This document shows, in pieces, positions 26,971-34,516 of a stretch of 64,000 bases of DNA (position 1 is the first letter of the stretch; every line of letters starts with the position of its first letter). The notes under the pieces were generated by a model, which had not been told where the DNA came from, did not search any database, and was given only the letters and a program-made list of their open reading frames with translations. Source of the stretch: Dermatophilus congolensis (GTDB taxonomy: Bacteria; Actinomycetota; Actinomycetes; Actinomycetales; Dermatophilaceae); contig JAUNUP010000017.1 of the NCBI GenBank assembly GCA_030538115.1, positions 12,751 to 76,750 of the forward strand. Reading direction: 5' to 3'. The position numbers were made by a program, and so were the translations under genes.

Positions 26971-27067
26971 TTGGCTAGCCATCTGCTAACCGCTCTAAGG
27001 ATGCATAGCTTGGCTAGCCATGTCAAGAGACTCGCCCAAATTGGCTAGGGAACCTAGCGGACTAGCC
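26971..27067. promoter_or_regulatory. Repeated GGCTAGCC operators between pra and gntR
   Basis: TTGGCTAGCCAT occurs at 26971-26982 and 27010-27021, centred 39 bp apart. Half or variant sites follow: TTGGCTAGGG at 27041, CCTAGCGG at 27053 and ACTAGCCC at 27061. A TTGACA facing pra (27026-27021) touches the second site, so occupancy would block the pra promoter; the last sites lie just before the gntR start and suit autoregulation. The ligand protein is inferred to be the adjacent GntR regulator. Confidence 0.75.
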
Positions 27068-27081
27068 CGTACGCTGGAGAC

Positions 27082-27924
27082 ATGGCCCTTGACCTGGACG
27101 ACCCGCGTCCCCCGTATCAGCAGGTCGCAGCGCAGCTACGCGCAGCAATCCTCAACGGCACGTTCGCGCCCGGAGACAAGCTCCCTTCTCAGGCAGCGCT
27201 GTCCACGCAGTACGGTGTGGCCCGCATGACCATCCAGCAGGCCCTGCGCATCCTCAAGGACGAGGGCCTAGTGGTCTCCCGGCAAGGCAGCGGCATGTTC
27301 GTCCGCGAACGCGCAGGTAAACCCGTCGAACTACGCCCCCACCTACAGCAGGCGTTCCGGGCCGAGAACGTCACCCTCGACTTCTCCGGCTTCACCGCCG
27401 AGACACTCAGCAACGCCCTCGCCGAGCCACTCGACCTCGTGCGCACCGGCAACCTCTCCCCCGCCACGATCGCCGTGCGTCTGCTCGTGCCCGACACGAC
27501 CCAGCCCCTCGCCCTGCCGGTAGCTGCCAGCGGAAACGACTCCGAATCTGCCCACCTCCGGGACCGCATGCGCCGCACCACCGACCGATGCGCCGGCGCA
27601 ATCCAAGCCCACGTCGAGGAGCTCGAAGACATGGGACTCGTCGAGTCCGCCACCTTCGAGCTGCGCCAGTACGCCAGCGCCCCCATGTTCAAGGCGTACA
27701 TCATCAACGGAGCCGACGTGTTCTTCGGCTACTACCCCGTCATCCGCCACGAGGTACGCATCGGCAAGGAAAAGGTCGAGACCCTCGACCCCATGGGCAA
27801 GGACGCGCTCCTGTTCCCCTACACCGACGACGGAGACCCCAACTCCCCCGGCACGCAGTTCGTGCAACAGACTCGCGCCTGGTTCGACAGCGTCTGGAAC
27901 ACGCTCGCAAAGCCCGCGCCATGA
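27082..27924 (+). CDS. GntR-family repressor of the element (KorSA/TraR-like)
   Basis: A 280-residue regulator with an N-terminal GntR winged helix (PYQQVAAQLRAAILNGTFAPGDKLPSQ, then YGVARMTIQQALRILKDEGL, VVSRQGSGMFV, residues 11-76). The 190-residue C-terminal part does not look like a simple UTRA domain. In pSAM2 the equivalent KorSA represses pra and keeps the element integrated. Position, divergent orientation and the palindromes between the genes support the same role here. Its stop overlaps the start of the HAD gene as ATGA, so the two form a small operon. Confidence 0.85.
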   Translation: MALDLDDPRPPYQQVAAQLRAAILNGTFAPGDKLPSQAALSTQYGVARMTIQQALRILKDEGLVVSRQGSGMFVRERAGKPVELRPHLQQAFRAENVTLDFSGFTAETLSNALAEPLDLVRTGNLSPATIAVRLLVPDTTQPLALPVAASGNDSESAHLRDRMRRTTDRCAGAIQAHVEELEDMGLVESATFELRQYASAPMFKAYIINGADVFFGYYPVIRHEVRIGKEKVETLDPMGKDALLFPYTDDGDPNSPGTQFVQQTRAWFDSVWNTLAKPAP

Positions 27925-28574
27925 TTACCCCCCGCGAAGCCCTCGACCAGGCCGAAGCACTCCTGCTCGACTTCGACGGCCCCATGGCCCAACTCATGCC
28001 ACCACCCCTAAACCGCCAGGCCGCCGAACTCGTACGGTGCGCTCTCGGAGACGACGCACCCCCCGAACTCGCGGACAGCACCGACCACATCGCTCTATTA
28101 AGAAGCGCTCCCGACGGCCCCGCCCGCCGCCAAGCCGAAGCCGTCGCCACCGAGTTTGAGATCGCATGCGCCGAGACATGTAAAACGGCCCCCCGGCTAC
28201 AGGATCTCCTGGCCTACACCCAATGCCGCGGGCTTCCTCTCGCGGTAGTCACCAACAACAGCCCCCGCGCCGTTCAAGCGTTCCTCGACCGACCCGATAT
28301 CAGCGCCACAAGCCGCATCATCTGTGGACGAACAAAAGACACTCTCGACTTGATGAAGCCGAATCCGCACTACTTGCGCGAGGCGATCGACGAATTGAGG
28401 CCATCGCAGCACCGAGTAATCTTCATCGGCGATTCAGTCTCCGACATCCAAGCTGGAATTTCAGCAGGAGTCGTCACCTTAGGTTACGCCCGCACCGAGG
28501 TGCGGCGCGTTGAGTTGACGCATGCAGGAGCCTTCTTGATTCTCACGCCCAATGAAGATTTCCGCCCTCAATGA
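27921..28574 (+). CDS. HAD-superfamily hydrolase coupled to the GntR regulator
   Basis: A 217-residue phosphatase-type protein with HAD motif I as DFDGP (Asp17, Asp19), motif II in VVTNNSP, motif III lysine in LMKPNPHYL and motif IV in GDSVSDIQAG, so all catalytic elements are present. Substrate unknown; small-molecule phosphates are typical. A GntR-HAD (or GntR-NUDIX) pair is a recurring AICE arrangement and may adjust the signal sensed by the regulator, but that is inference. GC content falls in the second half of the gene, where the AT-rich cargo zone begins. Confidence 0.82.
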   Translation: MITPREALDQAEALLLDFDGPMAQLMPPPLNRQAAELVRCALGDDAPPELADSTDHIALLRSAPDGPARRQAEAVATEFEIACAETCKTAPRLQDLLAYTQCRGLPLAVVTNNSPRAVQAFLDRPDISATSRIICGRTKDTLDLMKPNPHYLREAIDELRPSQHRVIFIGDSVSDIQAGISAGVVTLGYARTEVRRVELTHAGAFLILTPNEDFRPQ

Positions 28575-28651
28575 GAAAGCCTTCCCCACTCGAAGCACCG
28601 AATTTTGCTTTCCCCAGACGGGAGCATCGCCCGAGCGGGCCCGGGACACCC

Positions 28652-29845
28652 TCAGTACTTACCGCTCAGTCCAGTCATGTCCCGCTCAGGGCAAAAGACA
28701 TACCCAGCAAGGCAGATAGGGCCAACAGCTGAGGCGCGATATACATCAGCGGTCGACGCTCCTCGCAGGATGTAGACCTGGTGCGCCGGCATTTGCACGT
28801 GGCTTCCCTGCAGCACCAGATAGCTCCCTCCGGCCGTAAGGCGAATAATCATCGCCCCAGAAATTTTGCTCGTAATTCCGCAGAAGGGATTCCGAGCCGA
28901 GAAATTGAATTGAACATCAATACTCGATGAGGTACTACCGATCTTCCTCGCGATCATCGAGTCCTTTGGGGCTGTCTGCGTTGCCACCAGGGTGCTACCC
29001 CGATACACATTGGTAGGACCAATCTTGGACCCTTGAGTGACAGACTTGTCAGACCACTTCACATAGGCAGCGAGCGACGTCCGGTACCGAGGACTGTGAG
29101 CATCCCAAGATCGACCATCTCCACCGAAATCGTGTGAGTTATCATACGTGCAGGGCTTGAGGGGCCCGAACGTAGGCACTGGAATCCGAGATTCGGCTAT
29201 AAAAGTCTTCCAGCCAATAGCAGCGGTGGCTTCTGTCGCTGCCGCCTTGGCCATTGACTCGGCAAGTGAGTCAGCTTCACCCACGGTAAGCTCCTTGGAA
29301 TCCTGCGCAGCTACCATACCAGCGCCACCAAGGGCCGGCATCACTGCCTCGAATCCCCAGAAAGGCAAGAATCCAGCTTCTTTATCCTCGCGAGGATGAG
29401 GAATGACTTGATACTGATACGTGTTGCCCGATGAAACTTCCGCATCCCGATACGAAGTCGCAAGCGGACCAAGCTCCGCAATAGTGCTACCGTCCCGTAC
29501 GATCGAGTAACTGGCTGCCTTAGGGTTACCCTCCCAAGCGATGTCTACGGCTTTTGCGCTGACGGCGAACGCTCTACCGTCCGCCATGAGTGCCACTCCT
29601 GCCACTGCTGGCGTGCCATCACTCAGGCGAGTTGCTACAAATTCACCCGAATCGCTCCGAGAGGTCCGAGCTTCTTCACCGAGATCGCTAGACAGCCTGG
29701 CCAAATCCAACTGCCCGGAGCCACTACCCGAGACCTCGGACCCCGAAACCTCATTGGCCGTGGCTTCAGGTGCCACAATCGCGAATCCAGCGACTAGCGG
29801 CAACGACACCAAAGCACCTGCTACGGACCGACTAATCTGACGCAT
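28652..29845 (-). CDS. Secreted protein with FnIII-like and DUF3238-like domains (element cargo)
   Basis: A 397-residue exported protein. A Sec signal peptide is clear (MRQISRSVAGALVSLPLVAG, cleavage likely after EATA near 30). Residues about 90-155 read like a fibronectin-III fold (VDIAWEGNPKAASYSIVRDG). The C-terminal half has TFIAESRIPVP, a Cys, FGGDGRSWDAHSPRYRTS and three more cysteines (NPFCGIT, PICLAGYVFC). This recalls the DUF3238 family of secreted Firmicutes/Actinobacteria proteins, from memory and unverified. The start follows GGGGAG. Codon use is AT-richer than in core genes of the element. It probably acts outside the cell; the activity is unknown. Confidence 0.75.
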   Translation of the reverse strand: MRQISRSVAGALVSLPLVAGFAIVAPEATANEVSGSEVSGSGSGQLDLARLSSDLGEEARTSRSDSGEFVATRLSDGTPAVAGVALMADGRAFAVSAKAVDIAWEGNPKAASYSIVRDGSTIAELGPLATSYRDAEVSSGNTYQYQVIPHPREDKEAGFLPFWGFEAVMPALGGAGMVAAQDSKELTVGEADSLAESMAKAAATEATAAIGWKTFIAESRIPVPTFGPLKPCTYDNSHDFGGDGRSWDAHSPRYRTSLAAYVKWSDKSVTQGSKIGPTNVYRGSTLVATQTAPKDSMIARKIGSTSSSIDVQFNFSARNPFCGITSKISGAMIIRLTAGGSYLVLQGSHVQMPAHQVYILRGASTADVYRASAVGPICLAGYVFCPERDMTGLSGKY

Positions 29846-30032
29846 TCAGAACTCCCCGTTGAGTCACGAACCTCTGCATAAGCCTGACTAACGGGCTACC
29901 CAATGTCCGAATAAACAGACGCGCAACCCGCGGAAACACCATCGAACCCCGGCATGCGAGTGAATGTCAATCCACGATGCATGCATCGCAGCACGTATCC
30001 CCTGACTGAGCGCCTCCACAGAGCTGGAATAA

Positions 30033-30521
30033 CTATGCGTGCCCGTCGGTAATTCCGGCCTCCCGAGACGGCACTGGAACGACCAGACCACCAACAAAGA
30101 ACCACAGCGGAAGACCACAAACGAACAACAGAAATAAAGCCCCCACGATTGACTGAAACGGAGAATCCATCGATAGTCCATGCATCACAAACAAGGCCAA
30201 ATCGAGAACGGCTGCGACAACGATAGAAGCAGAGGCAGCAACAGCCGCCATGAATCCACCAAACTGATATCGGGAGGAATCAACTCTACCCCCCAGCCAC
30301 GCCTCATAACGCAACCGGATAAGGATAGCAGCGACAGAAACAACTAGAGGATTATAGAATAGTGAACCCACTACAATCTCGCGTGCGACTCTCGCTCCAG
30401 CCTGGGTCGGGAAAAAGAATGAGTATGCGACAACGACCGTGAGCACCCAACCGAATATTGAAGCAATCAGAATCCGTATGACCATAGCTCGTCGATCTGC
30501 CGTACATCCCAAGTTCGCCAT
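30033..30521 (-). CDS. Four-helix integral membrane protein (element cargo)
   Basis: A 162-residue membrane protein of unknown function with four predicted hydrophobic segments (about residues 13-35, 46-66, 84-106 and 120-142) and short loops. There are no catalytic motifs I recognise. The ATG at 30521 is preceded by GGAAGGACAGCAA, which beats an in-frame ATG 33 bp upstream. It lies 187 bp upstream of the secreted-protein gene on the same strand, in the same AT-rich block, so the two may have been acquired together. A role as immunity, anchor or exporter partner is only a guess. Confidence 0.65.
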   Translation of the reverse strand: MANLGCTADRRAMVIRILIASIFGWVLTVVVAYSFFFPTQAGARVAREIVVGSLFYNPLVVSVAAILIRLRYEAWLGGRVDSSRYQFGGFMAAVAASASIVVAAVLDLALFVMHGLSMDSPFQSIVGALFLLFVCGLPLWFFVGGLVVPVPSREAGITDGHA

Positions 30522-31298
30522 TTGCTGTCCTTCCAGCGATTCAGAGCCGATCAATAGACGCTACGAATGTCGAGCGGCCCAATTCTAGCACATCAACCCG
30601 AAAGTCCAGGGCTAGCCGCGAACTACGATGGCCAACTTGACTACCACCGCGTGATTGACAACTGATGCAAGAGTTAATGCAGCTTCAGTGGATTCAGATT
30701 CGACGCTATTGGATAAATGGCCAAGCCCGCTTTCTGGTGCGACATTTCTTATCCCTAATCGAATAGCAGTTGTGAGCATTCACTCAATCTTTCCCAAACG
30801 CGGGCGAACAAGAATTCCTTCATTCCGTTCATCAGGTTGATAGCGGTGCGTATTGCGGACTTCCAATGCATCTCCCATGCCCAACCCGAAGTGACGCACT
30901 GCTTGCGATGCACGGCACTCAGACACGCCGGGAGGACTTTCTTTACTGACTCAAGGCACCCGCTTCGCGGGTGCGTCCGCCCGCCGTCGGCGGGCGGCGC
31001 TGCGCTGCGGCCTGCGGCCGTTCTCGCGTCCGCCCGCCCGGCGGGACGGCCCGAGCACACGGAAGAGGGCGCCCCGGTTCAGCACCGAGACGCCCTCACC
31101 AATGGGCCACCGACCCGACTCACAGACTGAGAATCGCCAGCCGGCGCATCAAGCGGGCCGACCAGCACCGGATCAGGAATGTGCTCCCGCACATGAGCCA
31201 CGAACCCACGCCGACGAGCTGCCCGCTTGACCCGCCGACCGACGACCCTCCGGGCGCTGCGTATCGGATCGACGGCCCTCCCCGGCCAGCACCAGCGC
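30522..31298. other. Non-coding right end of the element, with GC-rich hairpins
   Basis: No gene that I trust. The first 430 bases are AT-rich with frequent stops. Then GCACCCGC-TTC-GCGGGTGC (30956-30974) and CCGCCCGCC-GTC-GGCGGGCGG (30977-30997) form two perfect hairpins, followed by more imperfect GC-rich inverted repeats up to about 31060. This cluster could be a replication or transfer locus (sso or clt) or a strong terminator barrier. Beyond it, to the arm sites, I see nothing definite. Confidence 0.5.
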
Positions 31299-31318
31299 GT
31301 GCCCAATCCGTGCCCAAT
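31299..31318 (+). repeat. Right integrase arm-type sites (paired GTGCCCAAT)
   Basis: GTGCCCAAT-CC-GTGCCCAAT, same orientation and spacing as the pair at the left end, 83 bp from the right core. After excision the two pairs would flank the core in attP. Confidence 0.65.
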
Positions 31319-31400
31319 GGGGCGGTGAACAGGGGTCGGAGACGGTCATAGACGGAGCCTGTGACCTGCTCCGGAGCGTACCCACGCGGCCATCCACGGC

Positions 31401-31448
31401 GTCTTCCAAACTGGCTACGCGAGTTCGATTCTCGTCACCCGCTCCACT
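31401..31448 (+). repeat. attR core
   Basis: Exact 48-bp copy of the tRNA-Gly 3' half, without the 5' half. Upstream bases (CACGGC) do not match the tRNA, so this is the displaced host end. Confidence 0.93.
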
Positions 31449-31452
31449 CGAT

Positions 31453-31486
31453 GAAGCCCCCGAGGGGCAGATGACTTCGGGGGCAT
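31453..31486 (+). terminator. Probable original tRNA-Gly terminator, now behind attR
   Basis: GCCCCCGA (31456-31463) pairs with TCGGGGGC (31477-31484) and ATTCTC follows. It lies 8 bp after the attR core, where the terminator of tRNA-Gly would be before insertion. Confidence 0.65.
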
Positions 31487-31505
31487 TCTCGTGCCGTTCC
31501 GCTGC

Positions 31506-32210
31506 TCAGCTCGCGCGGTTGTCGGGGCGGGTTGTGACCTTCAGGCCGTCCACCTCACGGGTGGTCTCTTCGCCTGGCTCTGCTACGTCGAAGTCGACGT
31601 TTTCGATTCCCGCTTCGCCTCTGACGATCACGATCTGTGCGCCCGATTCTTCGCCGAAGACGAAGGCCGTGCCGCCCGGCAGCGTCGACTCCGGCATTCC
31701 CAGAGCTCTCAGCATCGCCACGCAGCGGGTCGGATCGGGGAGGGAGACCTGCACCTTTCGCAGGATCGGGCCGTCGTCGGGCCCCAGGGTCTCGGGGGTG
31801 ATCCACTGGATCAGCCACGGGATTTCGGGGTCGAACGGTATCGGGCCGACATCGCAGAGACGCCAGACGAGTTCACGGCCGTCGGTCGCGATCCGCGAAC
31901 CCCACGCCAGCAACCCCGGTTTGAAGCCCGCCTCCGCCAGAGACGCACGGCACTCGTCGAGGTCTTCGACGGCGATCGACAACGAGATCGGTCCGGGGCT
32001 CTCTCGCACACGGTCGGACCAGTGGTTCTGCGCACCCTCGGGAGCGCTGATGAGCTGCAGGTACGCCTGCTGCGGTCCGCGGACCACCGCGGTGAGCGTG
32101 CCTCCCGGGTGCTCACCGCCTCCGCTCACAGGCAGGCCTGCCTGCGCCCAGCGCTCCTGGGCGGCATCAAGATCGGAAACGGCTACGACGACGTGATCCA
32201 AGAGAGCCAC
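31506..32210 (-). CDS. Glyoxalase-like domain protein
   Basis: A 234-residue cytosolic protein of the VOC/glyoxalase-like fold (Glyoxalase_3 type): MALLDHVVVAVSDLDAAQERW at the N-terminus, then GGTLTAVVRGPQQAYLQLISAPEG, and a second half with a matching strand order (VQVSLPDPTRCVAMLRALGM). No specific substrate is suggested. The ATG starts the fold immediately. It is separated from rpiB upstream by a terminator hairpin, so it is probably a single-gene unit, now located just outside the inserted element. Confidence 0.8.
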   Translation of the reverse strand: MALLDHVVVAVSDLDAAQERWAQAGLPVSGGGEHPGGTLTAVVRGPQQAYLQLISAPEGAQNHWSDRVRESPGPISLSIAVEDLDECRASLAEAGFKPGLLAWGSRIATDGRELVWRLCDVGPIPFDPEIPWLIQWITPETLGPDDGPILRKVQVSLPDPTRCVAMLRALGMPESTLPGGTAFVFGEESGAQIVIVRGEAGIENVDFDVAEPGEETTREVDGLKVTTRPDNRAS

Positions 32211-32286
32211 GCGACCAGCTTCACGTCAGCACGGGTGCGAGGTCAAGGCACTTTGGGCAGCATCACATCGCCGCGAAACGGTAGCG

Positions 32287-32327
32287 CGAGAGGCCCGGGG
32301 CACCCTTCCGGCGCTTCGGGCCTCTCG
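32287..32327 (-). terminator. Terminator after rpiB
   Basis: CGAGAGGCCCG (32287-32297) pairs with CGGGCCTCTCG (32317-32327), a perfect 11-bp stem 25 bp beyond the rpiB stop. Confidence 0.8.
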
Positions 32328-32351
32328 TCGCTCTTCGCTGTCGCGGCTTGC

Positions 32352-32822
32352 TCAGTGCTGTGCGGTCGGGAACTCCCCCGTCTCCTCCCACTTCGCGAGC
32401 ATGCCCAGCCGGCGCACGTGACGCGGTTCCTCGGAGAACGGCGTCGACAGGAACGCGGCCAGCATCTCCTTCGCCTCGTCGATCGTGTTCATCCGCGCGC
32501 CGATCGCGAGGCACTGGGCGTCGTTGTGCTCGCGGCCGAGCTTCGCGGTCTCCACACTGTGCGCGAGGGCAGCGCGGATGCCAGGCACCTTGTTCGCCGC
32601 GATCTGCTCACCGTTGCCCGAGCCACCCAGGACGACGCCGAGCGAGCCCGGGTCGTCTTTCACAGCCTGCGCGGCCGGGAGGACGAACACCGGGTAGTCG
32701 TCTTGCGCGTCGTACTCGAACGGACCGTGATCCACCGGCTCGTGCCCAAGCTCACGGGCGTGCTCGATAAGGGCCGTCTTCAGCTCCAACGCCGCGTGAT
32801 CCGAACCGAAATGAACGCGCAT
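32352..32822 (-). CDS. rpiB: Ribose-5-phosphate isomerase B
   Basis: Interconverts ribulose-5-phosphate and ribose-5-phosphate in the pentose phosphate pathway. The 156-residue protein starts with MRVHFGSDHAALELK, the phosphate-binding N-terminus of LacAB_RpiB enzymes. The active-site loop reads GGSGNGEQIAANKV, where glutamate stands in place of the E. coli cysteine, as in the mycobacterial enzyme. HNDAQCLAIGAR follows. The gene appears monocistronic. Confidence 0.94.
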   Translation of the reverse strand: MRVHFGSDHAALELKTALIEHARELGHEPVDHGPFEYDAQDDYPVFVLPAAQAVKDDPGSLGVVLGGSGNGEQIAANKVPGIRAALAHSVETAKLGREHNDAQCLAIGARMNTIDEAKEMLAAFLSTPFSEEPRHVRRLGMLAKWEETGEFPTAQH

Positions 32823-32967
32823 CGCTACTCCTGACGCAGGTGACGACCCGCGGGGGCCGCGTGATTGACGTTTGCGCCGCAGACCGGGTGAGCCCAGTCG
32901 TCGGCATCGCCAGGCTAATCCCGACCACCGCGTGAGCGCACCGGTTGCCAGCGCTTGCGACCGGTAC

Positions 32968-33528
32968 TCAGTTGTCCGGGGTCCAGTACGGGTCTCGTCC
33001 GATGAAGCCCATCAGGTGGTCTTCGGCCGTGGCGCTGAGGAGGACGTCGACGCGTTCTCCGAACTGGCCCGAGGCTCGCAGCATCTCCTCGTTCTGGCTC
33101 ATGCCCTTGTACATGGCGTCGCAGCGGGCCTCGTCGAGAATGAAGTCCTGGTCGGAGGCTCGCGCCAGGTCCCAGGTGTGCATGAACACGTCGGGCTCGT
33201 AGAACTCCGCGATGATCTCGGCAACGGTCTTCGTCATGCCCGGCATCTGGATCTGGCGGGCAAGCGCGTCCTCATCGAGCAGCAATTCGTCGACCGCCGC
33301 GGTCTGGTTCTTCCAGGCACCGACCGGATCGGAGGCGGCGTCAGGCCCCTCCGGAAGCTCGACATCCGCCTGCTTGAGCAGGGCGGGCAGCCACGTGACC
33401 AGGTGCTCGACGATCCCGCGAGTGTTCCACTCCTTCACCGGAGACGGAGCGTCCCAGTCTTCGACGCCCTCGACGAGCGTCGTGAAGTCTGCAGCCGTGG
33501 CCTTGTGCAATTCGTACAGTGAATTCAT
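32968..33528 (-). CDS. TIGR03086-type DinB-like / mycothiol-dependent maleylpyruvate isomerase family protein
   Basis: A 186-residue four-helix-bundle protein of the DinB/MDMPI superfamily: LVEGVEDWDAPSPVKEWNTRGIVEHLVTW contains the first metal-type histidine, and YEPDVFMHTWDLARAS the second region (H-x-W-D-L-A-R-A signature). In actinobacteria such proteins often use mycothiol, but the reaction is unknown. It lies between rpiB and the DsbA-like gene on the same strand, with about 145 bases on each side, so it is probably transcribed alone. Confidence 0.8.
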   Translation of the reverse strand: MNSLYELHKATAADFTTLVEGVEDWDAPSPVKEWNTRGIVEHLVTWLPALLKQADVELPEGPDAASDPVGAWKNQTAAVDELLLDEDALARQIQMPGMTKTVAEIIAEFYEPDVFMHTWDLARASDQDFILDEARCDAMYKGMSQNEEMLRASGQFGERVDVLLSATAEDHLMGFIGRDPYWTPDN

Positions 33529-33630
33529 GGATTAATGCTGTCAGTCGGAGTCGGCGCCCGTTCGCCAACCGACCACAATCCCGATGGCCGGGCTGTGAGC
33601 CGGCTCACACGGGCCGGCCGGCGACAACAA

Positions 33631-33663
33631 GCCCGGCGCGCTCCTTTCGGGGCTACGCCGGGC
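33631..33663 (-). terminator. Terminator after the DsbA-like gene
   Basis: GCCCGGCG (33631-33638) pairs with CGCCGGGC (33656-33663), starting 14 bp beyond the stop codon on the minus strand. Confidence 0.65.
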
Positions 33664-33676
33664 CGCGGCCGGCAGC

Positions 33677-34282
33677 TCAGTCGAAGATCGGGCCGACCGT
33701 TCGCGTGCGCTTGAGCTCGAAGAACCCCGGGGTGCCGGCCACGAGAACGCAACCGTCCCACAGGAGGCCTGCCTGCTCACCCTTCGGGGCCGGCGAGATG
33801 ACCGGGCCGAAGAAGGCCACGTCCCCGACGGAGATGACCGGGGTGCCGACTTCGTCGCCGACGAGGTCGATGGCCTGGTTGTGGGAGGCGCGCAGCACCT
33901 CGTCGTATTCGGTCGAGTCGGCGTACTTCGCCAGGTCGGCGGGCAGCCCGACCTCGGCGAGCGACTCCGCGATCACTTGGTCGCGGTCTTCGATGTCCTG
34001 CAGGTGAATTCGGGTGCCCATCGCGTCGTAGAGCGGCTTGACGTACTGCGCACCGTGCCGTTCACGTGCCGCGATGATGACACGCACCGGCTTCCACGCC
34101 ACGACCATGGCGGCCTTGTAGTCCTCGGGCAGCTCGTCGCGGCCGTCGTTGAGCACGGCCAGGCTCATCACCTTCCAGGTGACGCTGATCTCGCGCACCT
34201 TCTCGACCTCCATGAGCCAGCGGGACGTCATCCACGCCCACGGGCAGGTCGGGTCGAACCACATCGTTGCACTCGAAGTCAT
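33677..34282 (-). CDS. DsbA-family protein, Rv2466c (mycothiol-dependent nitroreductase)-like, with CPWA active site
   Basis: A 201-residue thioredoxin-fold protein: WFDPTCPWAWMTSRWLMEVEKVR at residues 8-30, a helical insert, and the cis-proline region VGTPVISVGD. The mycobacterial relative Rv2466c has CPWC and uses mycothiol. Here the second cysteine is alanine, so a one-cysteine mechanism is expected. MTSSATMWFDP fits the family; an alternative start 18 bp downstream is possible. It diverges from pepN across 234 bases that must hold both promoters. Confidence 0.82.
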   Translation of the reverse strand: MTSSATMWFDPTCPWAWMTSRWLMEVEKVREISVTWKVMSLAVLNDGRDELPEDYKAAMVVAWKPVRVIIAARERHGAQYVKPLYDAMGTRIHLQDIEDRDQVIAESLAEVGLPADLAKYADSTEYDEVLRASHNQAIDLVGDEVGTPVISVGDVAFFGPVISPAPKGEQAGLLWDGCVLVAGTPGFFELKRTRTVGPIFD

Positions 34283-34516
34283 GCCGCAATAGTGCCATCG
34301 GGCACCGACAGTTCTCTCACCGGCCATGACAGCTCCGGCGACATCGGGCTCCGCCACGCACACCCGCCACAAGGCACGCCGGTGCCCGCGCAACACACGG
34401 CCGATACCCCGTCGGCTCGTGAGAACGTAGTCAGGGAATGCCCCCGATTCCGAGGGGCTGCCACGGTCCGCGGCAGCATCGCGGACGATCTCGACCCGTC
34501 GAAGGGAAACACTCAA

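Larger units (their letters stand above)
21088..31448. mobile_element. Actinomycete integrative and conjugative element (pSAM2-like AICE) in tRNA-Gly
   Basis: A 48-bp exact direct repeat (21088-21135 and 31401-31448) brackets about 10.3 kb. Leftward genes are int, xis, rep (RepSA type), a WhiB-like gene, FtsK-like traB, an unknown gene and pra; rightward are gntR and a HAD hydrolase; a cargo pair follows. This is the module order of pSAM2-type AICEs, which excise by Int/Xis, replicate by rolling circle and move double-stranded DNA with a single TraB ATPase, so no relaxase is expected. All core genes look intact, so the element may be active. The right third, from about 28.3 to 31 kb, is clearly AT-richer than its surroundings. 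Confidence 0.92.

Noticed and set aside
30655..31409. Several 61-126-codon frames in the right end of the element
   Set aside because: They fall in hairpin-rich or stop-rich DNA, lack ribosome-binding sites and run across the arm sites; none resembles a protein.
33881..34516. N-terminal extension of PepN through the DsbA-like gene
   Set aside because: It would be antisense to a clear DsbA-family gene; GTG at 34517 has a ribosome-binding site and matches PepN length.
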